Source: Pandoraea faecigallinarum (GTDB lineage: Bacteria > Pseudomonadota > Gammaproteobacteria > Burkholderiales > Burkholderiaceae). From it: a stretch of 64,000 nucleotides of DNA. This document shows positions 1 through 9,436 of the stretch, piece after piece (the first letter of the stretch is position 1; each line of letters opens with the position of its first letter). The notes beneath the pieces were generated by a model. The model saw only the letters and a list, made by a program, of their open reading frames with translations, made no database searches and was not told where the DNA came from. The stretch spans positions 4,960,001 through 5,024,000 of the forward strand of contig NZ_CP011807.3 in the NCBI RefSeq assembly GCF_001029105.3. Direction: 5' to 3'. The position numbers were made by a program, and so were the translations under genes.

Positions 1-346
1 ACTCCGCGAGGTTGTCGACCTGCGCATCGAGCCTGCCGTCGCGATAGACGTTGTAGCCCGGCACGTCGGTGCGGATATCCACTTCCCGTCCAAGCGACGG
101 CACATGCCACTGCCCCGGTTCGCCCACCCCCAGCAACGGGCAGGCCTTCGGGTTACTTTGGCAAAAACGCAGAAAGTCGTGCGCATGTGCCTCCGGCAGG
201 ATAGCGAGGTTCGCCTGTGCGAAATCGCCGCAGTATCCGGCAGTCGGCCCACGGAACTGCACCGAGCGTACCGCCTGACGGAATTCGTACGGCGTAATCG
301 TCTCGCGTCGCGAAAGGAAATCGTGCGGGGTGGCTCGGTGGTTCAT
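1..346 (-). CDS. DUF1445 / D-glutamate cyclase-like protein, N-terminal part
   Basis: This is the first 115 codons of a gene that runs off the left edge. Translation from the ATG at 346 gives a protein with the family's hallmark stretches, seen here as [34 protein letters not shown] and [15 protein letters not shown]. These match the DUF1445 (YcsI, putative hydro-lyase / D-glutamate cyclase) family. Family members are cytosolic and one mammalian member converts D-glutamate to 5-oxo-D-proline; the substrate here cannot be told. The gene is divergent from the LysR regulator at 572, with about 225 bp between the two starts, so that regulator is the natural candidate to control it. The C-terminal half is outside the window. 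Confidence 0.8.
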   Translation of the reverse strand, partial: MNHRATPHDFLSRRETITPYEFRQAVRSVQFRGPTAGYCGDFAQANLAILPEAHAHDFLRFCQSNPKACPLLGVGEPGQWHVPSLGREVDIRTDVPGYNVYRDGRLDAQVDNLAE

Positions 347-571
347 GGCGGTTCCGGCGTTCGTTGGCGGTGCCTTGGCGGCATCGGATAGCCAGAAGAA
401 TAGAAAGAAAAAAAAGTTATCGCTAACGAGTTTTTGTTCGCACCGCCGTATAGAATTTCTTAACGACTTCACGGGTTTTCCCGAAGTTCGTTGCATATAT
501 TTTTACTGTCCCGCACACCGTCCGCCGGCGGTTTTGGGCAGCCTCCCAGTTCGCCGAACCGTCGCCCGCTC

Positions 572-1504
572 ATGAACACGCGCTTTCTCGAAACCTTCGT
601 CACGCTGGCCATGTTGCGCAACTTCCGTGCGACGGCGGCCGCGCTGCACGCCACGCCAGCCGCGATCTCGCAACGGCTCAAGGTGCTGGAGGAGGAGTTG
701 AAGACCGAACTCGTCGATCGCGAAAGCCGCGAGTTTCGTCTCACGCCGAACGGCGAATATCTGCTGGGGTATGCGAAGGCCGTGGTGGAAGCGGCCCGGC
801 GTCTGCAAGCGGCCGCCTCCGCCGAGAGCACCCTGCGCGGACGCCTGCGCCTGGGTGTGATCGAGACCGTCGTGCACAGCTGGCTGCCGAACTATCTGCG
901 GCGCCTCGCTGCCGATTACCCCATGCTCGAAGTCGAGTTGACGGTCGACGTGTCGGTGCAGTTGCAGCGGCGTCTCATGGCCGACGAACTCGACCTCATC
1001 ATTCGTGTGGAAGGCAGCGACGACAGCAGCGTGGTGTGCAACGCGCTCGCGAACTATCCGGTGCACTGGATCGCGCGCCAGGGCATGTTTCCCAACACGC
1101 GCAGCGGGCTGGCCAAGCAGGTGCTTGCGCACCCGATCCTGACTTACGGGCGCGGCACCGCACCACACCGGGCACTCGAAGACATCGTGGCGAAGCTCGC
1201 CGGCGTGCATGGCGTGCCGCTGTCCGAGACACGCGTGACCGGTTCGCCGTCGATCGCCGTGATCGTGCAACTGGTTCGCGACGGCTTCGGCGTGGCGGCC
1301 ATTCCGCGTCTGTTCGTCGACACGCTGATCGCTAACGGAGAAGTGGTGGAACTGCCGTTGCAGCCGGCGCCCCCGTCCATCGTCGTGTCGATGTCGCGCC
1401 GCGCAGATGCACCGCTGTTCGTTCACGGGGCGGCGACTGCCGCACGTACGGCGTGCGCCGAGTACTGCCAGAAAAGCGATCGCCGCCTGGTCGAACTGCT
1501 GTGA
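572..1504 (+). CDS. LysR-family transcriptional regulator
   Basis: A 310-residue LysR-type regulator of normal family length. The N-terminal winged helix-turn-helix is visible in RNFRATAAALHATPAAISQRL followed by LKVLEEEL (about residues 14-43). The rest is a periplasmic-binding-protein-like effector domain, with LRLGVIETVVHSWLP opening it and a DGFGVAAIP motif near residue 245. An upstream in-frame ATG at 491 would add 27 residues unlike the family, so the ATG at 572, where the protein begins MNTRFLETFV, is preferred. It is divergent from the DUF1445 gene and convergent with the cytochrome oxidase operon, so the DUF1445 gene is the likely target. The effector molecule is unknown. Confidence 0.9.
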   Translation: MNTRFLETFVTLAMLRNFRATAAALHATPAAISQRLKVLEEELKTELVDRESREFRLTPNGEYLLGYAKAVVEAARRLQAAASAESTLRGRLRLGVIETVVHSWLPNYLRRLAADYPMLEVELTVDVSVQLQRRLMADELDLIIRVEGSDDSSVVCNALANYPVHWIARQGMFPNTRSGLAKQVLAHPILTYGRGTAPHRALEDIVAKLAGVHGVPLSETRVTGSPSIAVIVQLVRDGFGVAAIPRLFVDTLIANGEVVELPLQPAPPSIVVSMSRRADAPLFVHGAATAARTACAEYCQKSDRRLVELL

Positions 1505-1516
1505 GTCCCGATTGGC

Positions 1517-1882
1517 TCATCGGAAATGGGCGAGCCGCGTGACGAAGGTGAAGTCGGCCTCCGAGGCCATCAACGACATCAGCACGAGCAGCGCCAACGG
1601 CGGGATCAGAATCGCATACACGAGCGCGAGCCGCTCCCATCGCATGTGCATGAATACCGCGACGATCAGACCCGCCTTCGCGACCATCAGCACGAGAATC
1701 AGTCCCCAACGCAGATAACCTTGCAGATTCGCGTAGTCGACGAGATACGAAAAGGTCGAGAGCACGAACAGCAGCCCCCACACCTTCAGATAAAGACCGA
1801 CCGCGTGTTGCTGTCCGGTGTGCTCGCCGCCGGTCGCCGCGACGTGCGGTGCAACGCTTGCCGGTGTCGTAGAGGATTCCAT
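1517..1882 (-). CDS. Cytochrome c oxidase subunit IV family protein
   Basis: A 121-residue membrane protein, last gene of the minus-strand oxidase operon. Three hydrophobic segments are visible (about residues 29-50, 56-80 and 85-107), the layout of the bacterial COX4/CyoD-type small subunit. The second segment carries the usual K-x-G-LIVAVFMHMRWE motif, shown as AKAGLIVAVFMHMRWE. The subunit helps stability or assembly of the haem-copper oxidase in the inner membrane and has no catalytic residues of its own. It starts 9 bp after the upstream subunit III gene, with a GGAGGGGGC ribosome-binding site. The LysR gene ends 12 bp away on the other strand, and no clear terminator separates the two. 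Confidence 0.85.
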   Translation of the reverse strand: MESSTTPASVAPHVAATGGEHTGQQHAVGLYLKVWGLLFVLSTFSYLVDYANLQGYLRWGLILVLMVAKAGLIVAVFMHMRWERLALVYAILIPPLALLVLMSLMASEADFTFVTRLAHFR

Positions 1883-1891
1883 GGCCCCCTC

Positions 1892-2584
1892 CTACCAGAG
1901 ATAGAACAGCGCGAAGATGAACACCCATACGAGATCGACGAAGTGCCAGTACAGCCCGGCGATCTCGACGAGTTCGTAGTTGCCGCGTCGCTCCAGCGTG
2001 CCGTTGAGCACCTTGCGCATCACGGTGAGCAGATAGATCACCCCCGCGCTGACGTGCAGTCCGTGAAAGCCCGTAATCATGAAGAAGCACGCGCCGAATT
2101 GCGCGGCGCCCATCGAATTGCCCCACGGACGAATGCCCTCGTGCACGATGAGATTCGTCCATTCGAAGGCCTGCATGCCGACGAAGGCCACGCCGAGATA
2201 GGCTGTCGCAAGAATGCATGCGGCCGTCTTGTCCCGGTCGCGCCGGTACCCGTAGTTCACTGCCATCGCCATCGTGCCGCTGCTCGTGATGAGCACGAAC
2301 GTCATGATCGCAATGAGCAGCAGAGGCACCGAATGACCATTCACGCTCAGGGCGAAGATCTCCGCCGGATTCGGCCATGTCGCGGTGGTCGACATGCGCA
2401 CCGTCATGTAGCCGATCAGGAAACTGCTGAACACGAAGGTGTCCGAGAGCAGGAAGATCCACATCATCGCCTTGCCCCACGGCACGCGGAACGTGGCGCG
2501 GTCTCCCGACCAGTCGGTGACGACCCCGCGCCATCCGCCGGGCGGCTCGGCAGGGGGGATAACGCTTGACGATGACGTATTCAC
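1892..2584 (-). CDS. ctaE: Haem-copper oxidase subunit III
   Basis: A 230-residue subunit III of a haem-copper oxidase. Several transmembrane segments are visible, with family motifs MWIFLLSDTFVFSSFLIG in the first helices, the conserved glutamate region GMQAFEWTNLI, FFMITGFHGLHVSAG, and a C-terminal YWHFVDLVWVFIFALFYLW. These are standard for CyoC/CoxC-type subunits. The protein stabilises the catalytic subunit I in the inner membrane. It sits between a second subunit-III-like gene (2615-3241) and subunit IV in one minus-strand operon. The C-terminal motif is typical of cytochrome c oxidase chains. Which of the two subunit-III-family proteins is the canonical one is judged by motif strength; this one is closer. 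Confidence 0.88.
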   Translation of the reverse strand: MNTSSSSVIPPAEPPGGWRGVVTDWSGDRATFRVPWGKAMMWIFLLSDTFVFSSFLIGYMTVRMSTTATWPNPAEIFALSVNGHSVPLLLIAIMTFVLITSSGTMAMAVNYGYRRDRDKTAACILATAYLGVAFVGMQAFEWTNLIVHEGIRPWGNSMGAAQFGACFFMITGFHGLHVSAGVIYLLTVMRKVLNGTLERRGNYELVEIAGLYWHFVDLVWVFIFALFYLW

Positions 2585-2614
2585 GATGCGGCTCCTCGTG
2601 TCCCGGCGTTGCGA

Positions 2615-3241
2615 TCACGGACCGGCGCCGCACAGACGCTGTGCGATCTCCGGCGTGAGATTGACGATGGCCGCGAACAGCACAACCCATAGGACGAACA
2701 GGAAGTGCCAGTATTGCGCAGTGAGGGATAACCGCCTCGCGCGCGCGGCATGTGTCATGCGATGCGACGCGAGCAGCGCCCACGCTGCAACACCGCCGAG
2801 CAGGTGCAACCCGTGCAGGCCGGTGAGCAGGAAGAAGAAGCTGTTCGCGGGATTGCCGGCCACGTCGTATCGATGCGCGACGAGATCGCGCCACACCCAG
2901 AGCTGACCGGCCACGAACGCCAGCGCGAGCGCGCCGGCGAGCGCCCAGTCGCGTCGCGAGCGGCGCAACTCGCCGCGTCTCGCCTGCGCGTTGGACGACT
3001 GCATCACGATACACGCGGCGGCCAGCACGCCCGTGTTGAACCACAACGCGTTCACGGGCGGCAGCGCTCGCCAGTCGCTCTGGCTCATGCGCATCACATA
3101 GGCGACAAGCATCAGCGCGAAGAGCATGCCGATCACGCCCATGAGCCACCAAAGCGCGATCTGCGACGCCGCGCGCCGGCGCGGGAACGCCACCGGCGCA
3201 CCGCCGGGCGGCATCGGGGGCCAGGTCGGAACGGGTCTCAT
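2615..3241 (-). CDS. Second, divergent cytochrome oxidase subunit III-family protein
   Basis: A 208-residue membrane protein whose C-terminal half carries subunit III motifs: FFFLLTGLHGLHLLGGVAAW and YWHFLFVLWVVLFA. The N-terminal half is shorter and more divergent than in the neighbouring ctaE, with a proline-rich start (MRPVPTWPPMPPGG). The start is chosen by an ATGA overlap: its ATG overlaps the stop of subunit I at 3238, so the two are translationally coupled. Tandem subunit-III-like genes occur in some caa3-type oxidase operons. Its exact role (structural subunit or assembly) is unknown. Longer readings of this frame upstream lie inside subunit I and are not real. Confidence 0.8.
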   Translation of the reverse strand: MRPVPTWPPMPPGGAPVAFPRRRAASQIALWWLMGVIGMLFALMLVAYVMRMSQSDWRALPPVNALWFNTGVLAAACIVMQSSNAQARRGELRRSRRDWALAGALALAFVAGQLWVWRDLVAHRYDVAGNPANSFFFLLTGLHGLHLLGGVAAWALLASHRMTHAARARRLSLTAQYWHFLFVLWVVLFAAIVNLTPEIAQRLCGAGP

Positions 3242-5097
3242 GGTGTCGCTCCCTTGGGCGTGTCGGGCGGTGGCGCGTCGGGTGGCGTCGATGGCTGACC
3301 CTGCCGGTGCAGCGCCGCCGAATCGCCATGTACCAGCGTGGCCGGACGTCGCGGATCGGGGGCGAGGTTCTGCGGCACGACGTCGTCGACATCGCCCGGC
3401 ACGCTGTACTCGTAAGGCCAACGATAGACCGTCGGTACGGCCGGGCCCCAGTTGCCGTGCACGGGCGGCACATCCGGTGTCTGCCATTCGAGCGATGCGG
3501 CCCGCCACGGATTCGCCCCCGCCGGTTTGCCGTGCCGGACACTCCACGCCAGGTTGAAGAGGAACAGCAATTGCCCCAGCGCCACGACGAACGCCGCCAC
3601 CGAGATGTAGGTATTCATCGTATGTGCGGAGTCCGGGATGAAGCTGTAGTTCTGGAACTCGTAGTAGCGTCGCGGCATGCCGAGAATGCCGAGGTAATGC
3701 ATCGGGAAGAAGATGGCATACGTGCCGAGGAACGTGATCCAGAAATGCCACTGGCCGAGCCGGTCGTTCAGGCGCCTGCCGGTCACCAGCGGATACCAGT
3801 GATAGATGCCGCCGAAGATCGTCAGCAAGGGCGCGACGCCCATCACCATGTGGAAGTGCGCGACGACGAAGTAAGTGTTCGACAGCGGCATGTCCACGCT
3901 CACGTTGCCGAGGAACAGGCCCGTCAGGCCGCCGATGACGAACGTGCTGATGAAGCCGATGGCGAAGAGCATCGGCACGCTCAAGTGGATGTCGCCGCGC
4001 CACAGCGTGAGCACCCAGTTGTAGACCTTGATGGCCGTGGGGATGGCGATGATGAGCGTGGTGGTCGCAAACAGAAAACCGAAATACGGATTCATGCCGC
4101 TGATGAACATGTGGTGCGCCCACACGACGAACGACAATACACCGATGGCCAGAATCGCCCAGACCATCATCCGGTAGCCGAAGATGTTCTTGCGCGCATG
4201 CACGCTGATGAGGTCCGATACGATGCCGAAGGCGGGCAGCGCAACGATGTACACCTCCGGGTGGCCGAAGAACCAGAAAAGATGCTGGAACAGTAACGGG
4301 CTACCGCCGCGATAATCCAGCGGCTGTCCGAGCGAGACGAGTGCGGGCATGAAGAAGCTCGTATGCAGTGTCTTGTCGAGCAGCATCATGACGCCGGAGA
4401 CGAACAGCGCGGGAAATGCGAGCAGCGCCAGCACCGTTGCCATCACGATGCCCCAGACGGTCAGTGGCATGCGCAGCAGCGTCATGCCTTCGGTGCGCGC
4501 CTGAAGCACGGTGGTGACGTAATTCAAACCGCCCATCGTGGCCGCCACGATGAAAATCAGCAAGGAAACGAGCATCAGCACGATGCCCCACTCGGTGCCC
4601 GGTGTGCCGGGCAGAATGGCCTGCGGGGGATAGAGTGTCCAGCCCGCGCCGGTCGGGCCGCCCGGCACGAAGAAGCTCGCCATCAGCACGAGTACCGCAA
4701 GCAGATATACCCAGTAACTGAGCATGTTCAGAAACGGGAAGACCATGTCGCGCGCGCCGACCATCAACGGAATCAGGTAATTGCCGAAGCCACCGAGAAA
4801 GAGTGCAGTGAGCAGGTAGATCACCATGATCATGCCGTGCATGGTGACGTACTGGTAGTAGTGACTCGCGTCGATGAACGAGAATTTGCCGGGAAAGCCG
4901 AGCTGCATGCGCATCAGATTCGACAGCACCAGACCGACCAGCCCGACCGCGATCGCCGTGCACGTGTATTGCACGGCAATCACCTTGTGATCCTGACTCC
5001 AGACGTATTTCGTCCAGAAACTTTGCGGGCCGTGCCCACCGGGGTCGCCGTAGGCGCCTGCGTGGGCGGAACTCTCGCTGCCGGCATTGCCTGTCAT
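3238..5097 (-). CDS. ctaD: Cytochrome c oxidase subunit I
   Basis: The 619-residue catalytic subunit of an aa3/caa3-type oxidase, which reduces O2 to water at a haem-CuB centre and pumps protons across the inner membrane. The metal-site and channel motifs are clear: WFFGHPEVYIVALPAFGIVS (CuB histidine and the cross-linked tyrosine), VWAHHMF (CuB histidines), and HFHMVMG (haem ligands). About twelve hydrophobic helices are seen, followed by a long hydrophilic proline-rich C-terminal tail (about residues 530-619). The ATG at 5097 is chosen because it has a good AGGGAG site and fits the family start; the in-frame extension to 5166 overlaps the subunit II leader region. It is the second gene of the operon. 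Confidence 0.96.
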   Translation of the reverse strand: MTGNAGSESSAHAGAYGDPGGHGPQSFWTKYVWSQDHKVIAVQYTCTAIAVGLVGLVLSNLMRMQLGFPGKFSFIDASHYYQYVTMHGMIMVIYLLTALFLGGFGNYLIPLMVGARDMVFPFLNMLSYWVYLLAVLVLMASFFVPGGPTGAGWTLYPPQAILPGTPGTEWGIVLMLVSLLIFIVAATMGGLNYVTTVLQARTEGMTLLRMPLTVWGIVMATVLALLAFPALFVSGVMMLLDKTLHTSFFMPALVSLGQPLDYRGGSPLLFQHLFWFFGHPEVYIVALPAFGIVSDLISVHARKNIFGYRMMVWAILAIGVLSFVVWAHHMFISGMNPYFGFLFATTTLIIAIPTAIKVYNWVLTLWRGDIHLSVPMLFAIGFISTFVIGGLTGLFLGNVSVDMPLSNTYFVVAHFHMVMGVAPLLTIFGGIYHWYPLVTGRRLNDRLGQWHFWITFLGTYAIFFPMHYLGILGMPRRYYEFQNYSFIPDSAHTMNTYISVAAFVVALGQLLFLFNLAWSVRHGKPAGANPWRAASLEWQTPDVPPVHGNWGPAVPTVYRWPYEYSVPGDVDDVVPQNLAPDPRRPATLVHGDSAALHRQGQPSTPPDAPPPDTPKGATP

Positions 5098-5194
5098 GAC
5101 ATATCTCCCTCTGTGTCTGCCCCGGCGCCGCTGCGTGGTCCGGTCGCGGCCGGACGCGCGCGCCACGCGATGAGCGCGATGGACGCGGCGATCA

Positions 5195-6682
5195 CTACGG
5201 CGCGGGCCGAATCACCGGCACGCTCGGCTGCGCGGGGCCGGGCGCCTGGGGACCGGTGGACTGCCGTGGCGGGATCGTCAGCGGCGGCGCGCTCGTTCTC
5301 GGGTCATTCTGCAATGGCAACCCGGCGGCCCCCCCGGATTGGCGCGAAGGTTGCGACGGCGGCCGCTCTCCCGGAGTCGTCGGCGCCGACGGCGTGAGCG
5401 GGGCGTACTGTGCGGGCGGACGCGGCGTCTGAAGCGAGTTCTGCGCGAGCTGGATTGGCGGTATTGCAGGCGTGGGCCGATCCGGGGGACCCGATGTCTC
5501 CGATGTCTGCGATGTCTGCGGCGCCATCTGTGCCGATTTGACGGGTGGTTTCGCGCCCAGCGTCCGGATGTAGGCGATCAGCGCCTTCAGTTCGTCGTCG
5601 CTCAGCGCCACGACCGGCATGATCGGGGCGAAGCCTTTGGGTACGCGCGCCGTCGGATTGCGGATGAACGCGGCGAGGTAGGCGTCGTCGACATGCGCGG
5701 TGCTGCCGTCCTGGAACGTCTCGGTTTTCCCGTAAAGTCCGCGCCAGGTCGGGCCGACGCCCGGCGAGCCGTCGACCGAATGGCACCCGGCGCATCCCTT
5801 CGCCTGCGCGAGCAACTTGCCCTTCGCGGCCAGCGGGTCGAGCGTTGCGGCACCGGCGTGCTGCGCCTGCACGGCGGCGAACGTCGGGAGTTTGGCCACC
5901 CAGGCGTCGTAGGCGGGCTTGTCGTCCACGACGACGACGCCGCGCATGTTCGCGTGTCCCACGCCGCACAGTTGTGCGCACAGAATGTCGAAACGGCCCG
6001 TGTGCGTGGGCGTGAGCCACATCTGCGTGACCATGCCCGGCACCATGTTCATCCGGGTGCGGAACGGCGGGACATAGAAGTCGTGCAGCACGTCTTTGGC
6101 GCGCAGCAGCAATTTCACGGGCTGACCGACGAGCAGATGCAGTTCGGGGGCGTCGACGATGCGGTTGTCCTGATTCGCGGGGTCCTTGGGATTCAGGCCA
6201 AGCGGGTTATCGGCCGTGACATAGCTCGGGTCGGAGGTACCCAGACGCCCATCCGGGCCGGGCAGGCGAAAACGCCATTGCCACTGCTGGCCGACGACTT
6301 CGACGACATGGGCATCGCCGGGCGGGTCGATGAGTTTGGCGTAGACGAAAAGCCCCGGCGCGAGCATCGCGGCAATGCCGACGGTCGTGATGCCGATCAG
6401 CCATGCTTCCAGACGCCGGTTGTGAGGCTCGTACGCGGCACGGTGGCCGTCGCGGTGCCGATAGCGAAAAACCGCCCACGCGACGAAAAGATTGACGACA
6501 ACAAAGGCCACGCCAGTGATCACCAGCGTAATGGTGAGGGTGTCGTCCATCTGGCGCCAGTTCGACGCCAGAGGGGTCTGCCACCACGGACTCCAGAAAT
6601 GAAACGCGAGCGCCGCAGCGACAACGACGATCAGGAGGATGGGCAGGGCCATGGCTTCGAATCGATGCCAGACACGCGCCAT
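5195..6682 (-). CDS. ctaC: Cytochrome c oxidase subunit II with fused cytochrome c domain (caa3 type)
   Basis: A 495-residue fused subunit II. Two N-terminal membrane helices (about residues 11-30 and 48-72) are followed by a cupredoxin domain with the CuA site motif CAQLCGVGHANMRG. A class I cytochrome c domain follows, with haem site CAGCHS and a distal methionine region (FAPIMPVVALSDDEL). The last roughly 110 residues are proline- and glutamine-rich and look disordered. The fusion marks this as caa3-type, taking electrons directly from soluble cytochrome c. The start at 6682 has no good ribosome-binding site nearby; a GGAGG lies about 30 bases upstream. An internal ATG at 6652 (MALPILL) is an alternative. 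It is the first gene of the operon. Confidence 0.93.
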   Translation of the reverse strand: MARVWHRFEAMALPILLIVVVAAALAFHFWSPWWQTPLASNWRQMDDTLTITLVITGVAFVVVNLFVAWAVFRYRHRDGHRAAYEPHNRRLEAWLIGITTVGIAAMLAPGLFVYAKLIDPPGDAHVVEVVGQQWQWRFRLPGPDGRLGTSDPSYVTADNPLGLNPKDPANQDNRIVDAPELHLLVGQPVKLLLRAKDVLHDFYVPPFRTRMNMVPGMVTQMWLTPTHTGRFDILCAQLCGVGHANMRGVVVVDDKPAYDAWVAKLPTFAAVQAQHAGAATLDPLAAKGKLLAQAKGCAGCHSVDGSPGVGPTWRGLYGKTETFQDGSTAHVDDAYLAAFIRNPTARVPKGFAPIMPVVALSDDELKALIAYIRTLGAKPPVKSAQMAPQTSQTSETSGPPDRPTPAIPPIQLAQNSLQTPRPPAQYAPLTPSAPTTPGERPPSQPSRQSGGAAGLPLQNDPRTSAPPLTIPPRQSTGPQAPGPAQPSVPVIRPAP

Positions 6683-6888
6683 GCGGGCGCGGCGACGACA
6701 AGATTCATCGCGGCCTCCTCTGCTATCGTCTCGTTTTCACCGGTGTGCGCGCACGACGCGCGAGGGTTCATCCCCCCGCCACGGTCCGTACGCGGCAACT
6801 TTCTTTAAAGTTAGACGTTGGCCAGACAGAGTCAAGTTTGCTTGGGCTCGTCGTAGACTTTCCGGCCAGCGCAACCCAGACAAATGGC

Positions 6889-8811
6889 TTAGAGCACGCG
6901 CTGCACTGCGGGGCGGCGCATTTCGTAGAGATGGTCGCGGATCTCGGATTCCGGATTGAAGCCAGACACGCAGTTACGCAACGTATTGATGATGACGTCG
7001 TGACGATTGTTGGCACAAGCGTCTTCCAGAATCGTCAGCACGCTAGCCAACTCACCGCGCGCCAGGAAATGTTCGCTAGCCATCATGATTTTCGCGTGCC
7101 GGGTACCGGTTACGTCACTGCCGATAAGCAGTTCTTCGTAGAGCTTCTCGCCCGGGCGCAAGCCGGAGAACTCTATGGCGATATCGCCGTCGTCATTCCC
7201 ATCTTCCTTCACTGAAAAGCCGGAGAGGTGAATCATCCGCCGAGCCAGATCCACGATCCGCACGGGCTCCCCCATATCCAGGACGAAAACTTCCCCGGAC
7301 GCCCCCATCGCACCAGCCTGAATCACCAACTGCGCGGCTTCCGGAATAGTCATGAAGTACCGAATGATCTCCGGATGCGTCACCGTAATAGGACCACCGG
7401 CCAGAATCTGCTTACGAAACAGCGGCACCACCGACCCGGACGAACCAAGCACGTTGCCGAAACGCACCATGCAAAACCGCGTCTTGACCACAGGATCATT
7501 GGCGAGCGCCTGCAGCACCAACTCCGCGAGGCGCTTGCTCGCCCCCATGACGTTGGTCGGACGTACCGCCTTATCGGTCGAAATAAGTACAAACGTCTCG
7601 ACACCGGCCGCAATCGCCGCTTGCGCTGCAGCACGCGTACCGAACGTATTATTAAGAACGCCCTCGGTCACATTGAACTCGACCAAGGGAACGTGCTTGT
7701 ACGCCGCAGCGTGGTAGACGGTCTGCACACCGTGCAACTTCATGATGTCGCGCAGGCGATCCTCATTTTGCACCGACCCCAGCACAGGTATGATCGTCAC
7801 ACTCAAATTGCGTTGATTAACAATCTCTTCCAGTTCCTGAGAGATTGAGTAAAGTGCAAATTCCGAGATTTCGTATAGAACAAGCGTTCTGGGTCGAACC
7901 AGCACGATTTGGCGACACAATTCCGAGCCGATCGAGCCGCCCGCACCTGTCACCATGACATGCTTGCCGTTCAAGTTGGCCTCTAGCAATGCCTGATTAG
8001 GCGGTACGATATCGCGCCCCAACAAATCGTCGATATCGATTTCCCGCACGTCCGTGGCCTGCACCGCCCCGCCAACCAGATCGGCCATTCCCGGGATGGC
8101 GCGCACCTCAACCTTCAGTGCCTCCAAAGCATTGATGATCGCCAATCGGCGGGCGCGCGTGGCCGACGGAATCGCCAACAGCACCTGGCGCAACTTGTAT
8201 CGCTCGATCAGCTTCGGCAGATCGGCTGGATTTCGGACCTTCAAACCAAGAATTTCAAGGTCGTGCAGTGCCGGATTGTCGTCCACGAACGCCACCGGGT
8301 GATATTCCACGCCGGCGCGCAACGCCACCGCGAGCTGGCATCCGGCCCTGCCCGCCCCGTAAATAATGACGGCCCGCTTGCGCGACGAGGGATCGCGCGC
8401 ACTCACGTGTTGGAGCATAGCTCGTGCTAGAAAGCGGCTCGACAAGATATAAACGATTGCGATGAGCCAGTATATTGCGAGGGCGCCGCGAGGTACGGGA
8501 GGCAGCATGAGCATGCCGAGCAAACCCGCGAACATGCAAACCGAAATAGTGACGGTCAGCACCACCATAATCGTCGCCCGATTGCCCATATATCGGACCA
8601 CCGCTCGATAAAAGCCGAGTCGGATGAACAACGGAATTGCAAGCACCGGAGGCAGGAGATAAACCCACCAGGCATGCAATTGCGGGAAGTTCCAATAATC
8701 CAGTCGCAGGCCGATCGCGGTCCACAGGGATAGCGGCAGCAAGAGAAGGTCCGCCAAGACCATTAGCGAAATTTTCGCCGTACGGGGCAAATTGACGATA
8801 TTGCGGAGCAT
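6889..8811 (-). CDS. Membrane-bound nucleotide-sugar 4,6-dehydratase/epimerase (CapD/WbpM/FlaA1 family)
   Basis: A 640-residue polysaccharide-biosynthesis protein. The N-terminal part has four hydrophobic helices (about residues 14-130), then a first Rossmann-like CoA-binding fold (VIIYGAGRAGCQLA), then the catalytic short-chain dehydrogenase domain. That domain has the NAD-binding motif VMVTGAGGSIGSELCRQI and the family sequence VYHAAAYKHVPLVE. Enzymes of this kind convert UDP-GlcNAc to a 4-keto-6-deoxy sugar, often the first O-antigen sugar (such as QuiNAc or FucNAc). The catalytic K in STDKAVRPTNVMG fits the WbpM subtype, which replaces the usual tyrosine with methionine. The ATG at 8811 (GAGGG upstream) is preferred over 8901. 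It is divergent from manC across a 625-bp gap. Confidence 0.92.
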   Translation of the reverse strand: MLRNIVNLPRTAKISLMVLADLLLLPLSLWTAIGLRLDYWNFPQLHAWWVYLLPPVLAIPLFIRLGFYRAVVRYMGNRATIMVVLTVTISVCMFAGLLGMLMLPPVPRGALAIYWLIAIVYILSSRFLARAMLQHVSARDPSSRKRAVIIYGAGRAGCQLAVALRAGVEYHPVAFVDDNPALHDLEILGLKVRNPADLPKLIERYKLRQVLLAIPSATRARRLAIINALEALKVEVRAIPGMADLVGGAVQATDVREIDIDDLLGRDIVPPNQALLEANLNGKHVMVTGAGGSIGSELCRQIVLVRPRTLVLYEISEFALYSISQELEEIVNQRNLSVTIIPVLGSVQNEDRLRDIMKLHGVQTVYHAAAYKHVPLVEFNVTEGVLNNTFGTRAAAQAAIAAGVETFVLISTDKAVRPTNVMGASKRLAELVLQALANDPVVKTRFCMVRFGNVLGSSGSVVPLFRKQILAGGPITVTHPEIIRYFMTIPEAAQLVIQAGAMGASGEVFVLDMGEPVRIVDLARRMIHLSGFSVKEDGNDDGDIAIEFSGLRPGEKLYEELLIGSDVTGTRHAKIMMASEHFLARGELASVLTILEDACANNRHDVIINTLRNCVSGFNPESEIRDHLYEMRRPAVQRVL

Positions 8812-9436
8812 GATGCCCTCAGATTCTCCGTTTGCGCTATCGAAAATCGCAGAGTAATAAACAAATTTAAATTGGGGAAATTGCTCGCAATGGCAGCGCA
8901 ATTACGCTACTCAAATCTGCAAGGAGCTCGATAACACCAAGTCAAATTCAACACTCAGATTTTCGATTTGAAAAAGTAAACGAGTTTTATTTTTCGATGA
9001 AGTTAGCCGCTTGGATTCTGGTCTAGAAGAATACGGGCCGCCGCTCGATAATGGCGCGAAGCGCCAAGTGAGCGGATTGGAAAGCATCGGCTTATCAGCA
9101 GGGCCATTACAGCGTAATGTGCGGCTTGTTGGTCCGGCAATTGTAGCGCGCCTGCTCCCACCACGGGAAAATTGGTTCGAAAATGTTACACTCTTTGCGT
9201 TCAAGGCCCACGAGAGGTCATGATATAGCTTCACCGGCGTAAGGTGCCGGGAACTTCCAATCCACACCACTATTCCGAACTATTCCCCGAGAGCTTTGAT
9301 AAAATCCGGCGCCGGCAGGCGTCGCCCTCGCACCACGCATCTCATCATAGCGTTGCTTGCGCGTTGACCACGCCTGCCCCGCAGACCGCCAGCATTCTTC
9401 AGCTGGCCTCTGCTCTTAAATCTTGGATACCGCATT
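8812..9436. other. Divergent intergenic region of the O-antigen locus
   Basis: A 625-bp stretch with no convincing gene, noticeably richer in A and T than its surroundings between about 8815 and 9010. It must hold the promoters of the minus-strand dehydratase gene and of the plus-strand manC operon. No convincing sigma-70 pair or JUMPstart-like element could be assigned by eye. The short reading frames here show no family features. Confidence 0.5.

Noticed and set aside
1332..3542. A 736-codon minus-strand frame across the oxidase genes
   Set aside because: It is antisense to the end of LysR and out of frame with three clear oxidase subunits. Its arginine-rich composition marks it as a shadow.
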